DNA of 32,143 nt from a virus. The notes beneath the pieces were generated by a model that ran no database searches, had not been told where the DNA came from, and worked only from the letters and a program-made list of their open reading frames with translations. The stretch lies in IMG/VR virus record IMGVR_UViG_3300045921_000312, positions 1 through 32,143 of that record; one strand, 5' to 3'. The translations under genes were made by a program, and so were the position numbers. Below, piece by piece: positions 6,326 through 15,392 of this stretch. The stretch's first letter is position 1. Each line of letters starts with the position of its first letter.

Positions 6326-7685
6326 GCGATTCAGTCCACAGGCTCAGGCGCAGCTTATTGGGCAGGCAATAAAGCGTGCTCAAAGGCTTGCCAGCTATCG
6401 AAGCGCTACCGTTCAAAAGGGAGAGTTTCGCGGGGGGAATTTGGCCGCACAAACCTGTGCTGACGCCGAAATCGTATTGATTGGCCCGGCAGGCACAGGC
6501 AAAACCTACGCCAATTTGGTAATGTTGAATCGTGAATTATGGAGACACCCTAATCTTAGGGTGCTGATTGTGCGACAGGTGCGGGCAGACCTTGCGCAAT
6601 CCGTACTTGTGACGTTTGAGCGAGACGTCCTAGGCTATGGCCATCCAATTTGTCAGGGGGCAACCCGTGAGCACCGGCAAGCTTATTATTATCCAAACGG
6701 CAGCATGATTGCACTGGCAGGCATGGACAGACCCGGGAAAGTGCTGTCAAGTGAATGGGATATTATCTATGTGCCAGAGGCAACTCAACTGTCTGAAAAC
6801 AGTTGGGAAATGTTGGGTATGCGTTTGGCCCGCGCAAGCAATTACCCCCACCCGCGTTTGATTGGAGATACAAACCCCGATAGCCCGCACCACTGGTTGA
6901 AGCGACGCATTGATGCCGGTTTGACCACGGGACTATATACACGCCATGAGGACAACCCTCTTTTCCATGACGGTACACGATGGACAGAACAAGGCGAACT
7001 ATACCTAAGCCGTCTCAATCGGCTGACAGGTGTGCGGCGAGCGCGATATCTTGAGGGTAAGTGGGCACAGGCCGATGGAATGGTGTATGATGGATGGGAT
7101 GATGCTGTACACGTGATTGACCCGTTTGAAATACCGGCGGACTGGTTGCGCTACCGCGCAATTGACTTCGGATACAGCAACCCTTTTACGTGTCAGTGGT
7201 GGGCGCAAGACCCTGATGGGCGGTTATATTTGTACCGAGAACTATACCGCACACAGCGATTGGTTGAAGACCATGCGGCGGACATTCAGCGCTTAAGCGC
7301 CCAAGAGCGCATTGTATTTACGGTCGCTGACCATGATGCGGAAGACCGCGCGACGCTGCACCGGCATGGCATCATCACTCGACCGGCCAACAAGGCCGTG
7401 CTGGCCGGCATACAAGCGGTGCAAGAGCGCCTTCGGGTGCAGGATGATGGCAAACCCCGATTGTTTGTTTTCCGGAACGCATTGGCAGAATTTGACCCTC
7501 TGCTGAATGAAGAGGGCAATAAACGCCCAACATGCCTTTTGCAAGAAATTAGTGGATATGTGTGGGCAAATAAAGCGACGCGGGAAGAGCCTGTCAAGCA
7601 AGATGACCATGGCCTAGACGCAATGAGATACATGGTCATGGCGCTGACAAATGGGCGACGGAAGTTAGCTTGGGCCATAGGATAA
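6312..7685 (+). CDS. terL: Terminase large subunit (packaging ATPase/nuclease)
   Basis: The 457-aa protein has both expected domains. ATPase: Walker A GPAGTGKT at residues 58-65 and a Walker B-like DIIYVPEA around residues 150-157, with Glu156 as the likely catalytic acid. Nuclease (RNase H fold): AIDFGYSNP with Asp285, VADHDAED with Asp340/Asp342, and DDHGLDAMRY with Asp431/Asp436. It drives DNA into the prohead and cuts the concatemer. The start is ambiguous among GTG 6297 and ATG 6300, 6309 and 6312. I chose 6312 because GAGG lies 6 nt upstream; all overlap the small terminase end. Confidence 0.95.
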   Translation: MNLLERFSPQAQAQLIGQAIKRAQRLASYRSATVQKGEFRGGNLAAQTCADAEIVLIGPAGTGKTYANLVMLNRELWRHPNLRVLIVRQVRADLAQSVLVTFERDVLGYGHPICQGATREHRQAYYYPNGSMIALAGMDRPGKVLSSEWDIIYVPEATQLSENSWEMLGMRLARASNYPHPRLIGDTNPDSPHHWLKRRIDAGLTTGLYTRHEDNPLFHDGTRWTEQGELYLSRLNRLTGVRRARYLEGKWAQADGMVYDGWDDAVHVIDPFEIPADWLRYRAIDFGYSNPFTCQWWAQDPDGRLYLYRELYRTQRLVEDHAADIQRLSAQERIVFTVADHDAEDRATLHRHGIITRPANKAVLAGIQAVQERLRVQDDGKPRLFVFRNALAEFDPLLNEEGNKRPTCLLQEISGYVWANKATREEPVKQDDHGLDAMRYMVMALTNGRRKLAWAIG

Positions 7686-7692
7686 AGGTTTT

Positions 7693-10600
7693 ATGGGCAG
7701 AAAAAACAAGCGCAAGGCAAATGCGCAGCAGCGTGCGGTGGCACCGCTGCTGGGATGGGGGATGTCGGGAACGGATGCGGGAGACTTTGCCGCTTCGATG
7801 GTGGATCGCGGTGCAAGCCTTCCCCGCAGCGACTACGGTCTAGCGGTAGCGTTTTTGGTGTCGGTATGGGCGTTTCGATGTGTCTCGGTGCGTGCTCGCA
7901 TGGTTGGCTCAACGCCATGGCGCATTATCGATAAAGACACCCAAAAAGTGGTGTGCGACAGCAAAGACCCGAACCCGACCCCACTTATCGGCAAGGCCAT
8001 CCAAAACGTCCGCCTGAAGCAAGACGCCGGCTTGTTTGAACTGTGGGAATACAGCTTGTGCATCTGGGGAGAAACTTATCTTGAAAAGGTGCGCACTCCC
8101 AAACCATTTGAATTCCCAGCCGGCCTCCGGTGGCTAAACCCTGTAGATGTCAGCCCTATTGACATTGGGGGGCTGCTTGATGGGTTGATTTACCGTGGCG
8201 CAGGCGGATATACGGTGCAGTTGGCGCGCGATGATTTCATTATTTCGCGCATGTTCAACCCGATTGACCCCACCCGTGGGACGTCACCGATGGAAGTTGC
8301 GCTTCAGAGCATCACGATTGACGCCAATGCCAAAGCATTTATCCGCCAAAACTACCGAAACTTTTCGTACATTCCCCTTATCATCCGCCCCAAGGAAGGG
8401 TCAATTGACCTGAGCCAAGATGAGGTCAACGAGCTTGCACGAACCATCAGCACAAAATGGATGGGTGTGCAAAACGTTGGGCGGGTGCAGGTGCTTGGCA
8501 CACCCCTCGACGTGACAACGATTAACCCGACGAAACTCGATGACCAACTACATACCAGCGATTCGCTGGTGCGGGATATTTGCAGTGCATTTGGTGTGCC
8601 AAGGTCGTTGGCGGGCGACACAGACAGTGCACAATATAAAGCCAACGATGACGTGTTGGAGTGGTTTTATCGCGTCACGCTCAAACCAGAACTCGACATT
8701 ATCGAGGAGACCATGAACCTCGTGGTCATGCCGTTCTTTGATGAGACAGGGCAATATCTGTTTGAGTTTGACCACAGTCAGTACGAATTCATCACAGACG
8801 CTGACCAAACACGTCAAGAACTGCTGGCACAGCGTCTGAACACGACAGCCATCACGTTGTACGATTATCAAAAGCAGTCAGGCGTTGAAGCACCCCCACT
8901 TGAATTCCAAAACCTGTGGAAAGTAGAGGGGTTCAGTGGGTTTGTGCCCACTTCGGAATTGCCCAAGCTGTGGAAATATGGTGTGCTTGATGGCGTTGGT
9001 ACGGTGTTTAGCTCACAAGTGGCAGCAGCTGACACCCCCAGCAGCACCGAACCGGCGCAGCTCCCACAGAAAACGCCTATTGCCATTCCTGCGGTCGATG
9101 AGGTTGAAACCCGTGATGGTCGAGCGTTATGCATCGCGCTAGATTTAGCTAATCATCCCGACCTGATTGCTTTGCAACAGCATGTTAAACGTTTGATACC
9201 CGATGAGCACGTTCAGTGGAACTCCCCCGATTCTTTCCACATTACGCTTGTATACGCACCGACTGTTTCATCAGAGCAGTTTGTCGCCGCGCTTGATGCC
9301 GTGACGGCAATCCCTGTGCCAGACCTGTCGTTGCACGTTGGTAGCCTTGCCTCGTTCGATTCTGTTAGACAGTACGCGGTGCATTTTCGCATCCGCCGCA
9401 GTGTCGAACTGTTAAACTATCAGGCCGAGATTGCGGACACGTTGCGAGAAATGGGCATAGGCCTGTCGGCTTATAGCGTGCCTGAACAATATAAACCGCA
9501 CATCACCATGTGCTATGCGCCCGACAAAGTCCGCATCACCTACCACAGTCAATTACGGGTTTCTCCAGCAGGTCTCGTGGTTTGGGACGGAAACGAGAAA
9601 GAGGTATACCGTACAGGGTTAAACGATGACGCGGTGACAAATTCAAGTGGAGAAATTGCAGTGTTGCCGCAGAGCGACATTGACAACAACGCCCAAGCTG
9701 CCGCTGATGAGTTTGACCGGTTTGTGAAATTCACACGCAATCGCACTCATATCGAGCGCGCGTTTGTGTGGCAGCACGTCGATGAAGAGTTGTATCGCCA
9801 AATCGAGGCGGATATTGTCACGGACGACGCGGTCACAAGACACGCGGAAGTGATGCGCTGGCAAATGACGCTTCAGGCCCGTGCCGGCATTTTGCCAAAG
9901 AGGCTCCCCGACAAGGTTGATGCGCTGGTGAAAGTGTATCGCAGTGCGTGTATGCAACTGCTGGCACAATCCGAGCATCGCCGTGCTCACGGGTTACCGG
10001 ACATTGACGGGCTGTTGACTGATGCGATTGAAAGCGCGGTGCGCTCTTTTACGCTAAGTGTATTGAGTGCTCGGGCCTTAACAAAAGAGCGCGCACGGTT
10101 TGAGACCGAATTTTACCGCCTTGTGCGCCGTGCGCAGCTCGGACGCATTAACGAAAACACGTTGTCGGCAGACCTGTTTGCCTTTATCACACGCTTCTGT
10201 TTTGCGGTCATGGTAGACGGGTACAGCGACGGCGGTGTTCCAGACCATGAATTGACCCCGAGAGACCTTGATTGGTTGGATGCACACATTGAGCAGCAGC
10301 GCCCTTATGTGACACAGTTTGCGGCGGAGATTTTTGCTGCAGGCGAAGATGAGGCACTCAGCAGCAAACTAGTCAACGACCGTGCTAAATTGTGGTGGAA
10401 CAAGTCAATTATGCCGGCGTACAATGAAGGTTTGGCGCGTGCTGCCGCAGACATGATGGCCACGTTCGTACAAGGGCGCACACAAGAAAAATGCCGAGAT
10501 TGTGTGCAGCTCAACAACCGTACTTACCGGTTTAGTGAGTGGTTTGCGTATTTCGGCCGGCAGCTTGTACCCTGTGAGTTGACCGAATGCCAAGGGTGGA

Positions 10601-10764
10601 ACTGCCAATGCAGCATCGTTCCGACGCCCAACAAACGTCGCACCGCGGGACGCATCCCGCGGTTGTACGGCCCTAAACGGTCGGTGCTGCAATTTGAGAA
10701 TGACGCTGTATCGCAATTTCAGGGGTACAATCAGGTGATAGAAAAGGGTGTGGGGAATGGATAA
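7693..10764 (+). CDS. Portal protein fused to 2H phosphoesterase and MuF-type domains
   Basis: One uninterrupted 1023-aa frame holds three parts. Residues 1-440 or so are an HK97-type portal, the dodecameric DNA gate of the head (LVSVWAFRCVSVRARMVGSTPW near the start; AFGVPRSLAGD in the middle). Residues 476-640 or so carry two HxT motifs, FHITLVYAP (His516) and KPHITMCYAP (His603), the signature of 2H phosphoesterases, which cleave 2',3'- or 3',5'-cyclic or oligonucleotide phosphodiesters. Residues 670-1000 or so look like a MuF head-morphogenesis domain, ending in Cys934, Cys937, Cys961, Cys966, Cys971 and Cys973 (KCRDC; CELTECQGWNCQC). Portal-MuF fusions are known; the embedded 2H domain is unusual. 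The start is ATG 7693 with AAAGG upstream. Confidence 0.88.
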   Translation: MGRKNKRKANAQQRAVAPLLGWGMSGTDAGDFAASMVDRGASLPRSDYGLAVAFLVSVWAFRCVSVRARMVGSTPWRIIDKDTQKVVCDSKDPNPTPLIGKAIQNVRLKQDAGLFELWEYSLCIWGETYLEKVRTPKPFEFPAGLRWLNPVDVSPIDIGGLLDGLIYRGAGGYTVQLARDDFIISRMFNPIDPTRGTSPMEVALQSITIDANAKAFIRQNYRNFSYIPLIIRPKEGSIDLSQDEVNELARTISTKWMGVQNVGRVQVLGTPLDVTTINPTKLDDQLHTSDSLVRDICSAFGVPRSLAGDTDSAQYKANDDVLEWFYRVTLKPELDIIEETMNLVVMPFFDETGQYLFEFDHSQYEFITDADQTRQELLAQRLNTTAITLYDYQKQSGVEAPPLEFQNLWKVEGFSGFVPTSELPKLWKYGVLDGVGTVFSSQVAAADTPSSTEPAQLPQKTPIAIPAVDEVETRDGRALCIALDLANHPDLIALQQHVKRLIPDEHVQWNSPDSFHITLVYAPTVSSEQFVAALDAVTAIPVPDLSLHVGSLASFDSVRQYAVHFRIRRSVELLNYQAEIADTLREMGIGLSAYSVPEQYKPHITMCYAPDKVRITYHSQLRVSPAGLVVWDGNEKEVYRTGLNDDAVTNSSGEIAVLPQSDIDNNAQAAADEFDRFVKFTRNRTHIERAFVWQHVDEELYRQIEADIVTDDAVTRHAEVMRWQMTLQARAGILPKRLPDKVDALVKVYRSACMQLLAQSEHRRAHGLPDIDGLLTDAIESAVRSFTLSVLSARALTKERARFETEFYRLVRRAQLGRINENTLSADLFAFITRFCFAVMVDGYSDGGVPDHELTPRDLDWLDAHIEQQRPYVTQFAAEIFAAGEDEALSSKLVNDRAKLWWNKSIMPAYNEGLARAAADMMATFVQGRTQEKCRDCVQLNNRTYRFSEWFAYFGRQLVPCELTECQGWNCQCSIVPTPNKRRTAGRIPRLYGPKRSVLQFENDAVSQFQGYNQVIEKGVGNG

Positions 10765-13006
10765 GAAATTTGCGTTTGGTTCTACGGTTAGAGCGCTTGA
10801 TGATGGGATTGTCGAAGGATACCTAGTCCCCTTCACCACCGCAGCAGAGAAAGACTATTATGACACCTACTTTGACAAAGTCACTGATTATGACCTTGCC
10901 AACTGGCCAGCGGTAGGCCTAAATGTGTTGTATCAGCATGGCATGGATGAAACGATGGAGACGCGTACTATCGCAAAAGTGCGCGCTGCTCGCATTGACG
11001 ACGTTGGATTATGGGTCCAAGCACAGCTCGATATGCACGACGAATATCAGAAAGCAATCCACGCACTTGCAAAAAGAGGTATACTGGGGTGGTCAAGTGG
11101 CGCGCTGCCGGCATCTGTGCAAGTAGCCGATGACGGGCATATGGAACGGTGGTACATCATCGAGGCATCGATGACGCCCACTCCCGCTACGCCCAATGGG
11201 CGCACTAAAATCAACGTTGTTCGTTCTGCTGCCGATATTCGCAGCCTGCCGTCCCTGAAAGAGCTTCAGGCTAAAGAGGGCAACGGCGCAGGGAAGCGAG
11301 AGGCGGAAGTTCATCAAGACGCAAATCAAAGCGCCGCGGATGCGGCAAAGGAGAGGGAAATGTCTCCCGAAGAATTTAAGGATATGATCCGGCCCATTTT
11401 GGCCGAGCTGCTGGTTGAACTGGGCATTGTTTTGCCGGCAGCAGAGGTTGAGCAAACCGTAGATGAGTACGCTGAAGAATATGCCAAATCAGCTGAGGGT
11501 GAGGGAATCAAGCTGGATGAGGAAGAAATGCGCGCACTCATCCAGAAAATGGCCGAAGGGGTGATGCGCAAGCACACCGCCCGCAGCACGGCAATTAAAG
11601 CCGCAGCGCAGGCGGCCAAAGACAAAATTCGCCACGCCGCGCCTTCAATGGGCGTCAGCAAAACCGAAGGGATTGGGTCAGCGGCGGCAGAGCGGGGCGC
11701 GTCCGATCCTGCGCTCACTCAGCGCAGTGGCGGTTACATCAGCGTTGGCAGCGAGTATGATCATGTCAGCACGTCTGAATTGGCCTTGGCCGGTCTCATC
11801 ATGCGTGCACAGTTCAAGGCCACGGGCATCAGCATGGAGTACGCATCGGATGCGGACAAACGGATGCTGCGGGCACTGGCATCACGATTGCTGGAGGATA
11901 TGGCGGGCAAAGGCGGCGTGAGCATGTCGCCAGAAGCCGTACGCTCCATCCGCAAGGCGATGCCGTTCCGCGCCAATGAGCTGGACGCCACGAACCTTGC
12001 GGGCCAAGGTCTCGAATGGGTGGCAGTCGCATATGGCAGTGAAGTGTGGGAAAAGGTGCGGGAACAGCGCATCTACGAAGCGCTTATTGCCAAAGGTATG
12101 CAAACCAAGGAAGTGCCTTTGGGCGCAAAAGAGGCAGTGTTCTTCACTGAAGGTGCTGACCCCGTCCCGTACAACAGCCCTGAAGGGAACAGCGTGGACG
12201 CCACGGGGCGACCCGAAGTGGTAGTTGGCATTAACCCGTTTGGGACTGGGAAAGTGACTGCTACGCTGGCGTACACCAAGCTGGCAAGTTCGTTCACGAT
12301 GCGTCTTGGCGATAGCACGCCGGTCGATGTTGCGGCACAACTCGCATACCAGATGCGCGAGACCGCGATGGAGACCATCGAAAACCTCATCATGAACGGT
12401 GACACGGCCACTGCCGCAAATACGAACATCAACTTGATTGATGGCACACCAGCCACTGGCATCACCACCCCCTACTACATCGGTTTGGACGGTTTCCGCA
12501 AGTTTGCGCTGGTGACCAACACGGCACGGTCGGCTAACGCCGGCGGCACAATGTCGTCTGACCTGTTTAAGCAGGCAATGGGGCTGCTGCCGTCGAAAAT
12601 CCGCGCGCGCAAAGACCGCCTTGTATTCATCCTGAGTGCTGGCGCGGAACAAGCCGCGTTGAGCATCCCTGAATTGCTGACGCGGGATGTCAGCGCATTT
12701 GCCACACTGGAAAGCGGCGAAATTCGCCGCATCTGGGGCATCGACACACTAACTTCCGGTTTCGTGCTGCCGGCAAACACTGCCGGCAAAATCAGCTCAA
12801 ACTCGGCCAACAACACTCGCGGCACAATCATGCTGGTGTATGCGCCGTATTGGGGCTTGGGCTTCCAGCGCGCATTCAACCTCGAGGTAGTGCGTGACCC
12901 GCTGTCGGACACGAACACGTATGTTGGCGGGTTCAACATGTCATTGGTAGCGCGTTCCAACGACGCCCTGTCGCTGATTTACAACACCGCCTCGGAAGGC
13001 GTGTAA
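10757..13006 (+). CDS. Prohead protease - scaffold - major capsid fusion
   Basis: The 749-aa polyprotein starts at ATG 10757, overlapping the portal stop by 8 nt. Residues 1-165 or so match HK97-type prohead proteases: VEGYLVPF, then LYQHGMD with His61, GWSSGA with Ser113/Ser114, and IIEASMTPTPATP with Glu136, a plausible His/Ser/Glu catalytic set. Residues 200-320 or so are highly charged and helical, like a scaffold or delta domain (MSPEEFKDM, DEYAEEYAKSAEG). Residues 330-749 look like an HK97-fold major capsid protein (GGYISVGSEYDHVSTSELALAG; C-terminal FNMSLVARSNDALS). The protease is expected to cut itself and the delta part away during maturation. An in-frame internal start at 11360 could make scaffold-capsid alone. 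Confidence 0.9.
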   Translation: MDKKFAFGSTVRALDDGIVEGYLVPFTTAAEKDYYDTYFDKVTDYDLANWPAVGLNVLYQHGMDETMETRTIAKVRAARIDDVGLWVQAQLDMHDEYQKAIHALAKRGILGWSSGALPASVQVADDGHMERWYIIEASMTPTPATPNGRTKINVVRSAADIRSLPSLKELQAKEGNGAGKREAEVHQDANQSAADAAKEREMSPEEFKDMIRPILAELLVELGIVLPAAEVEQTVDEYAEEYAKSAEGEGIKLDEEEMRALIQKMAEGVMRKHTARSTAIKAAAQAAKDKIRHAAPSMGVSKTEGIGSAAAERGASDPALTQRSGGYISVGSEYDHVSTSELALAGLIMRAQFKATGISMEYASDADKRMLRALASRLLEDMAGKGGVSMSPEAVRSIRKAMPFRANELDATNLAGQGLEWVAVAYGSEVWEKVREQRIYEALIAKGMQTKEVPLGAKEAVFFTEGADPVPYNSPEGNSVDATGRPEVVVGINPFGTGKVTATLAYTKLASSFTMRLGDSTPVDVAAQLAYQMRETAMETIENLIMNGDTATAANTNINLIDGTPATGITTPYYIGLDGFRKFALVTNTARSANAGGTMSSDLFKQAMGLLPSKIRARKDRLVFILSAGAEQAALSIPELLTRDVSAFATLESGEIRRIWGIDTLTSGFVLPANTAGKISSNSANNTRGTIMLVYAPYWGLGFQRAFNLEVVRDPLSDTNTYVGGFNMSLVARSNDALSLIYNTASEGV
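11349..11362 (+). promoter_or_regulatory. Internal ribosome binding site and in-frame ATG
   Basis: AGGAG at 11349-11353, six nt before an ATG at 11360-11362, lies in frame inside the protease-capsid gene, at the boundary between the protease and scaffold-like parts. It is stronger than the site at the gene's annotated start. Initiation here would give a 548-aa product without protease. Nested starts in capsid protease genes are known (lambda C/Nu3); use here is inferred. Confidence 0.45.
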
Positions 13007-13018
13007 GGGAGGTCTTTC

Positions 13019-13387
13019 ATGTCTACGATTCCGACGCGCCCTATCCCGTACATCCTGCGGCAGGGCGCACCATTCCAGCACAACGTGGAAGTCAAGGCCG
13101 CTGATGGGGCAATCCTATCGGTGGCTGGTGGCATGATCATCATCACCAAGGGCACAGCAGCGGCGCTTACGCTGGCCGCACCGGCGGCGGATGGCTGTCG
13201 CCTGACCATCCTAAGCACCACGGCAGCGGCACACACCGTCACGGTTGCTGGCGGTATTGGTGGCGCAGGGGCAAGCGCCGATGTCGGCACGTTTGGCGCG
13301 GCCATTGGCAACGGCGTCAGTCTCATCAGTTACAACGGGTTCTGGTGGGTTGACCCGGGCACTAACCTCAACGTCACGTTTGCTTAA
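13019..13387 (+). CDS. Probable head decoration/fibre-like protein (122 aa)
   Basis: The ATG follows GGGAGG and lies 12 nt after the capsid stop. The protein is rich in Ala, Gly, Thr and Val with alternating polar/nonpolar residues, typical of a beta-sandwich: TAAALTLAAPAADGCRLTI, HTVTVAGGIGG, VSLISYNGFWWV. Similar small proteins directly after the capsid gene in other phages serve as head decoration or head-fibre proteins, and the position fits. There is no membrane segment or enzyme motif. The assignment is from position and composition, so it stays tentative. Confidence 0.68.
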   Translation: MSTIPTRPIPYILRQGAPFQHNVEVKAADGAILSVAGGMIIITKGTAAALTLAAPAADGCRLTILSTTAAAHTVTVAGGIGGAGASADVGTFGAAIGNGVSLISYNGFWWVDPGTNLNVTFA

Positions 13388-13395
13388 CGACAAAA

Positions 13396-13419
13396 GGGGC
13401 ATGGCGTATGCCATGCCCC
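13396..13419. promoter_or_regulatory. Strong stem-loop between head genes
   Basis: GGGGCATGGC pairs perfectly with GCCATGCCCC around a GTAT loop. On the + strand no U-tract follows, so it is probably not a full terminator. It may block 3' decay of the abundant capsid message or partly attenuate the downstream genes. On the minus strand it is followed by CCTTTTG, which could weakly stop antisense transcription. Confidence 0.5.
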
Positions 13420-13438
13420 CCGATGAAAGGTACACAGC

Positions 13439-13690
13439 ATGAAGATTGAGGTATTGCAAAACTATGGTGGGCTAGATACGGGTTGGGCGCGCATTAGCGA
13501 GGGCATGTATGACGAAAACGCGCCCGAATTGTTTGGGGTTGGGCGTTCGTTGGTCGAGCGCGGCATTGCGCGCTATGTGGTTGAAGTTCAGCAGAACCCC
13601 AAACAAAGCAACTTGCCCGAAGATAATGACACAGCAATCCCATCGCCTGCACCACGTGGGCGGCCTAAAAGGGTGACGAACCATGAGTAA
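13439..13690 (+). CDS. Hypothetical small head/neck protein (83 aa)
   Basis: It starts at ATG 13439 with GAAAGG about 9 nt upstream, after the stem-loop. The N-terminal half is probably folded (MKIEVLQNYGG, ELFGVGRSLVERGIARYVVEV), while the C-terminal 30 residues are Pro/Asn-rich, ending in a basic RGRPKRVTNHE tail. Small proteins with this build are common between the capsid and connector genes, but I do not know a function. The stop overlaps the next gene's start region by 8 nt. Confidence 0.68.
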   Translation: MKIEVLQNYGGLDTGWARISEGMYDENAPELFGVGRSLVERGIARYVVEVQQNPKQSNLPEDNDTAIPSPAPRGRPKRVTNHE

Positions 13691-14051
13691 GTGGGTGAGA
13701 GTACCGGTTACAACCGCGGGGACTGCCGGCAGCGCCGGCGGCTCAACGCAAACGTCTGCCTATGCCGGCCTGCTTATGGCGGTGAAACTTGAGTACCATG
13801 CCAGCGCACCCAATACAACCGATGTGACGCTAAGCGAGGTTGGGGGTGGTGGGCGGACGCTGCTGACGGTGACCAACAACAACACATCAGGTTCGTACTA
13901 CCCTACTGTCGAGGCGCAGGACAGCGCAGGCGCTGGGATCAGCGGCGTTCGGTTGCCCATCGCACTAGGCGGCGCAGGCCTAAAGGTTGAGGTGGCACAG
14001 TCTGACGCGCTGATTGAAGCAGTTGTTGCGTGGCTGTTGATTTTGGAGTAG
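13683..14051 (+). CDS. Hypothetical beta-rich virion protein (122 aa)
   Basis: The ATG at 13683 lies inside the end of the previous gene, implying coupling. The product is Gly/Ala/Thr-rich with beta-like alternation (GLLMAVKLEYHA, DVTLSEVGGGGRTLLTV, GLKVEVAQSDALIEAVVAWLLILE). Its length equals that of the decoration candidate at 13019, although the sequences are not obviously related. It is probably a second minor head or decoration protein by context; no family recognised. Confidence 0.65.
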   Translation: MSKWVRVPVTTAGTAGSAGGSTQTSAYAGLLMAVKLEYHASAPNTTDVTLSEVGGGGRTLLTVTNNNTSGSYYPTVEAQDSAGAGISGVRLPIALGGAGLKVEVAQSDALIEAVVAWLLILE

Positions 14052-14055
14052 AGCA

Positions 14056-14889
14056 ATGCCCACATTGTGCACACTGGCGGATGTTGTCGCCGAAGGCAAA
14101 ATCACGGGGGCGTTAAGTACGTCGGATAAGGCATACCTGTATGCACTTATCGAGCAGGTCAGCGCGCGCATGGAAACGGTGGAACTCAAAACACTACTTG
14201 AACCGCGTGTGGCGACCTACTATCACGACGCCATTCGCACACCGGTAAGCGTCGGAGGCGATGTTTTGACCCTGCGCTATCCCCTTGTTGGGTTGACCTC
14301 AGTAATATTGGGTGACGGGACGGATGTGACCAGCAGTGTGCAGCGCAGACCGCGCGGCGCATATCCCACCCTTCAGCTCATTCTTACATCCCGAACGTTG
14401 AATTTCTATCAGGTCGGTGGCAATGTCCCGTATGATGCAATCGCCGTGTCTGGACACTGGTGCTACCATCCTGAGTGGGACAATGCATGGCGTGTGGCTG
14501 ATACGCTTGACACCAGCATCAATACAAGCGCAACGAGCATCGCAACAGACAACAACAACCGTTTGTCTGCTGGCATGCTGCTGCGCATCGGCACTGAGTA
14601 TCTGCGCGTTCTCGATGCGCATGATGACACGGCCACTGTCGAACGCGGCGTGAATGGTTCAACGGCTAGCACCCACTTGGCAGGGGCAACAATTGCCTAT
14701 TTTGCGCCTGCGCAGGTCATCCACCGTGTCGCAACGCGCTGGACATCGTATCTGTGGGCACGCCGCGCGGCATTTGAACAAACGTCGTTTGATGGGGTGG
14801 CGCAGGTGTCTTATCCCCCAGATATGCCGGCAGAGCTAAAAAATGCGCTGGCCAATTTGCGCCCAAACGGGATTACAGGGGGCATTTGA
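14056..14889 (+). CDS. Head-tail connector (adaptor) protein, probable
   Basis: The 277-aa product begins with a helical segment typical of gp6/gp15-like adaptors (CTLADVVAEGKITGALSTSDKAYLYALIEQVSARMETV), followed by beta-rich repeats around LLEPRVATYYHDA. It ends with a helix pair (VATRWTSYLWARRAAFEQ). Adaptors of this kind form the ring below the portal. It is longer than usual: residues 150-220 look like an inserted beta domain (SATSIATDNNNRLSAGMLLRIG, TEYLRVLDAHDDTATVERG). Its stop overlaps the next start (TGATG). Order within the neck module supports the call. Confidence 0.62.
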   Translation: MPTLCTLADVVAEGKITGALSTSDKAYLYALIEQVSARMETVELKTLLEPRVATYYHDAIRTPVSVGGDVLTLRYPLVGLTSVILGDGTDVTSSVQRRPRGAYPTLQLILTSRTLNFYQVGGNVPYDAIAVSGHWCYHPEWDNAWRVADTLDTSINTSATSIATDNNNRLSAGMLLRIGTEYLRVLDAHDDTATVERGVNGSTASTHLAGATIAYFAPAQVIHRVATRWTSYLWARRAAFEQTSFDGVAQVSYPPDMPAELKNALANLRPNGITGGI

Positions 14890-15392
14890 TGATTGACAGT
14901 ATCAGCGTTGTGGACACCACAGTGAAAGCTACGGCGGTGTTTTCTCGTGAGTTTCCGTCTGTCGTGGCAGAAGCGGCGCAGGAAGCGGCAGTGCGCGTGA
15001 CCCCTAAGCTGCGGTTGTTGGCCAACGCGCCCCGCCCCGTCAAATACCCCATTCAGTGGAAAACAGAACGGCAGCGGAGGGCGTTTTTTGCGTCGGATGG
15101 GTTCGGCAAAGGCATTCCGTACCAGCGCACTGGCACAGTAGCGCAAGGGTGGCGTATTGAGGCGGATCGCGTGGATAATGCGACGGTGTTGGCTATTAGC
15201 AACCCTGTTTCGTATGCAAAGTTTGTGTACGGCACGACCGAAGACCCAAAGGCGCAGCAACCGTTCCACGTGGCAACCGGATGGTCAAATGCCAACACGC
15301 TTGTCGATGCCGCAAAAGCATTGATGCTTGAGGATGTGCGTGGCCAGTTTCTAGACGCGGTGGCAAAGCTGCTGGTGGTGCGTAATGCCTAG
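14889..15392 (+). CDS. Neck/tail-completion protein, HK97 gp10-like (probable)
   Basis: I chose ATG 14889, overlapping the connector stop (TGATG), over TTG 14886. The 167-aa protein has an N-terminal helix with alternating Ala/Glu (EFPSVVAEAAQEAAVRVTPKLRLLANAP) and a central basic block, followed by RTGTVAQGWRIEADR and SNPVSYAKFVYG. This wording is typical of HK97 gp10-like neck proteins ('RTG.l..sw...... i.N...YA.yve.G'). Such proteins connect the head to the tail terminator. The next gene starts 8 nt before its end. Confidence 0.68.
   Translation: MIDSISVVDTTVKATAVFSREFPSVVAEAAQEAAVRVTPKLRLLANAPRPVKYPIQWKTERQRRAFFASDGFGKGIPYQRTGTVAQGWRIEADRVDNATVLAISNPVSYAKFVYGTTEDPKAQQPFHVATGWSNANTLVDAAKALMLEDVRGQFLDAVAKLLVVRNA

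Noticed and set aside
11882-12652. 256-codon minus-strand ORF inside the capsid gene
   Set aside because: It is antisense to strongly conserved capsid coding sequence, with no ribosome site or recognisable protein character.
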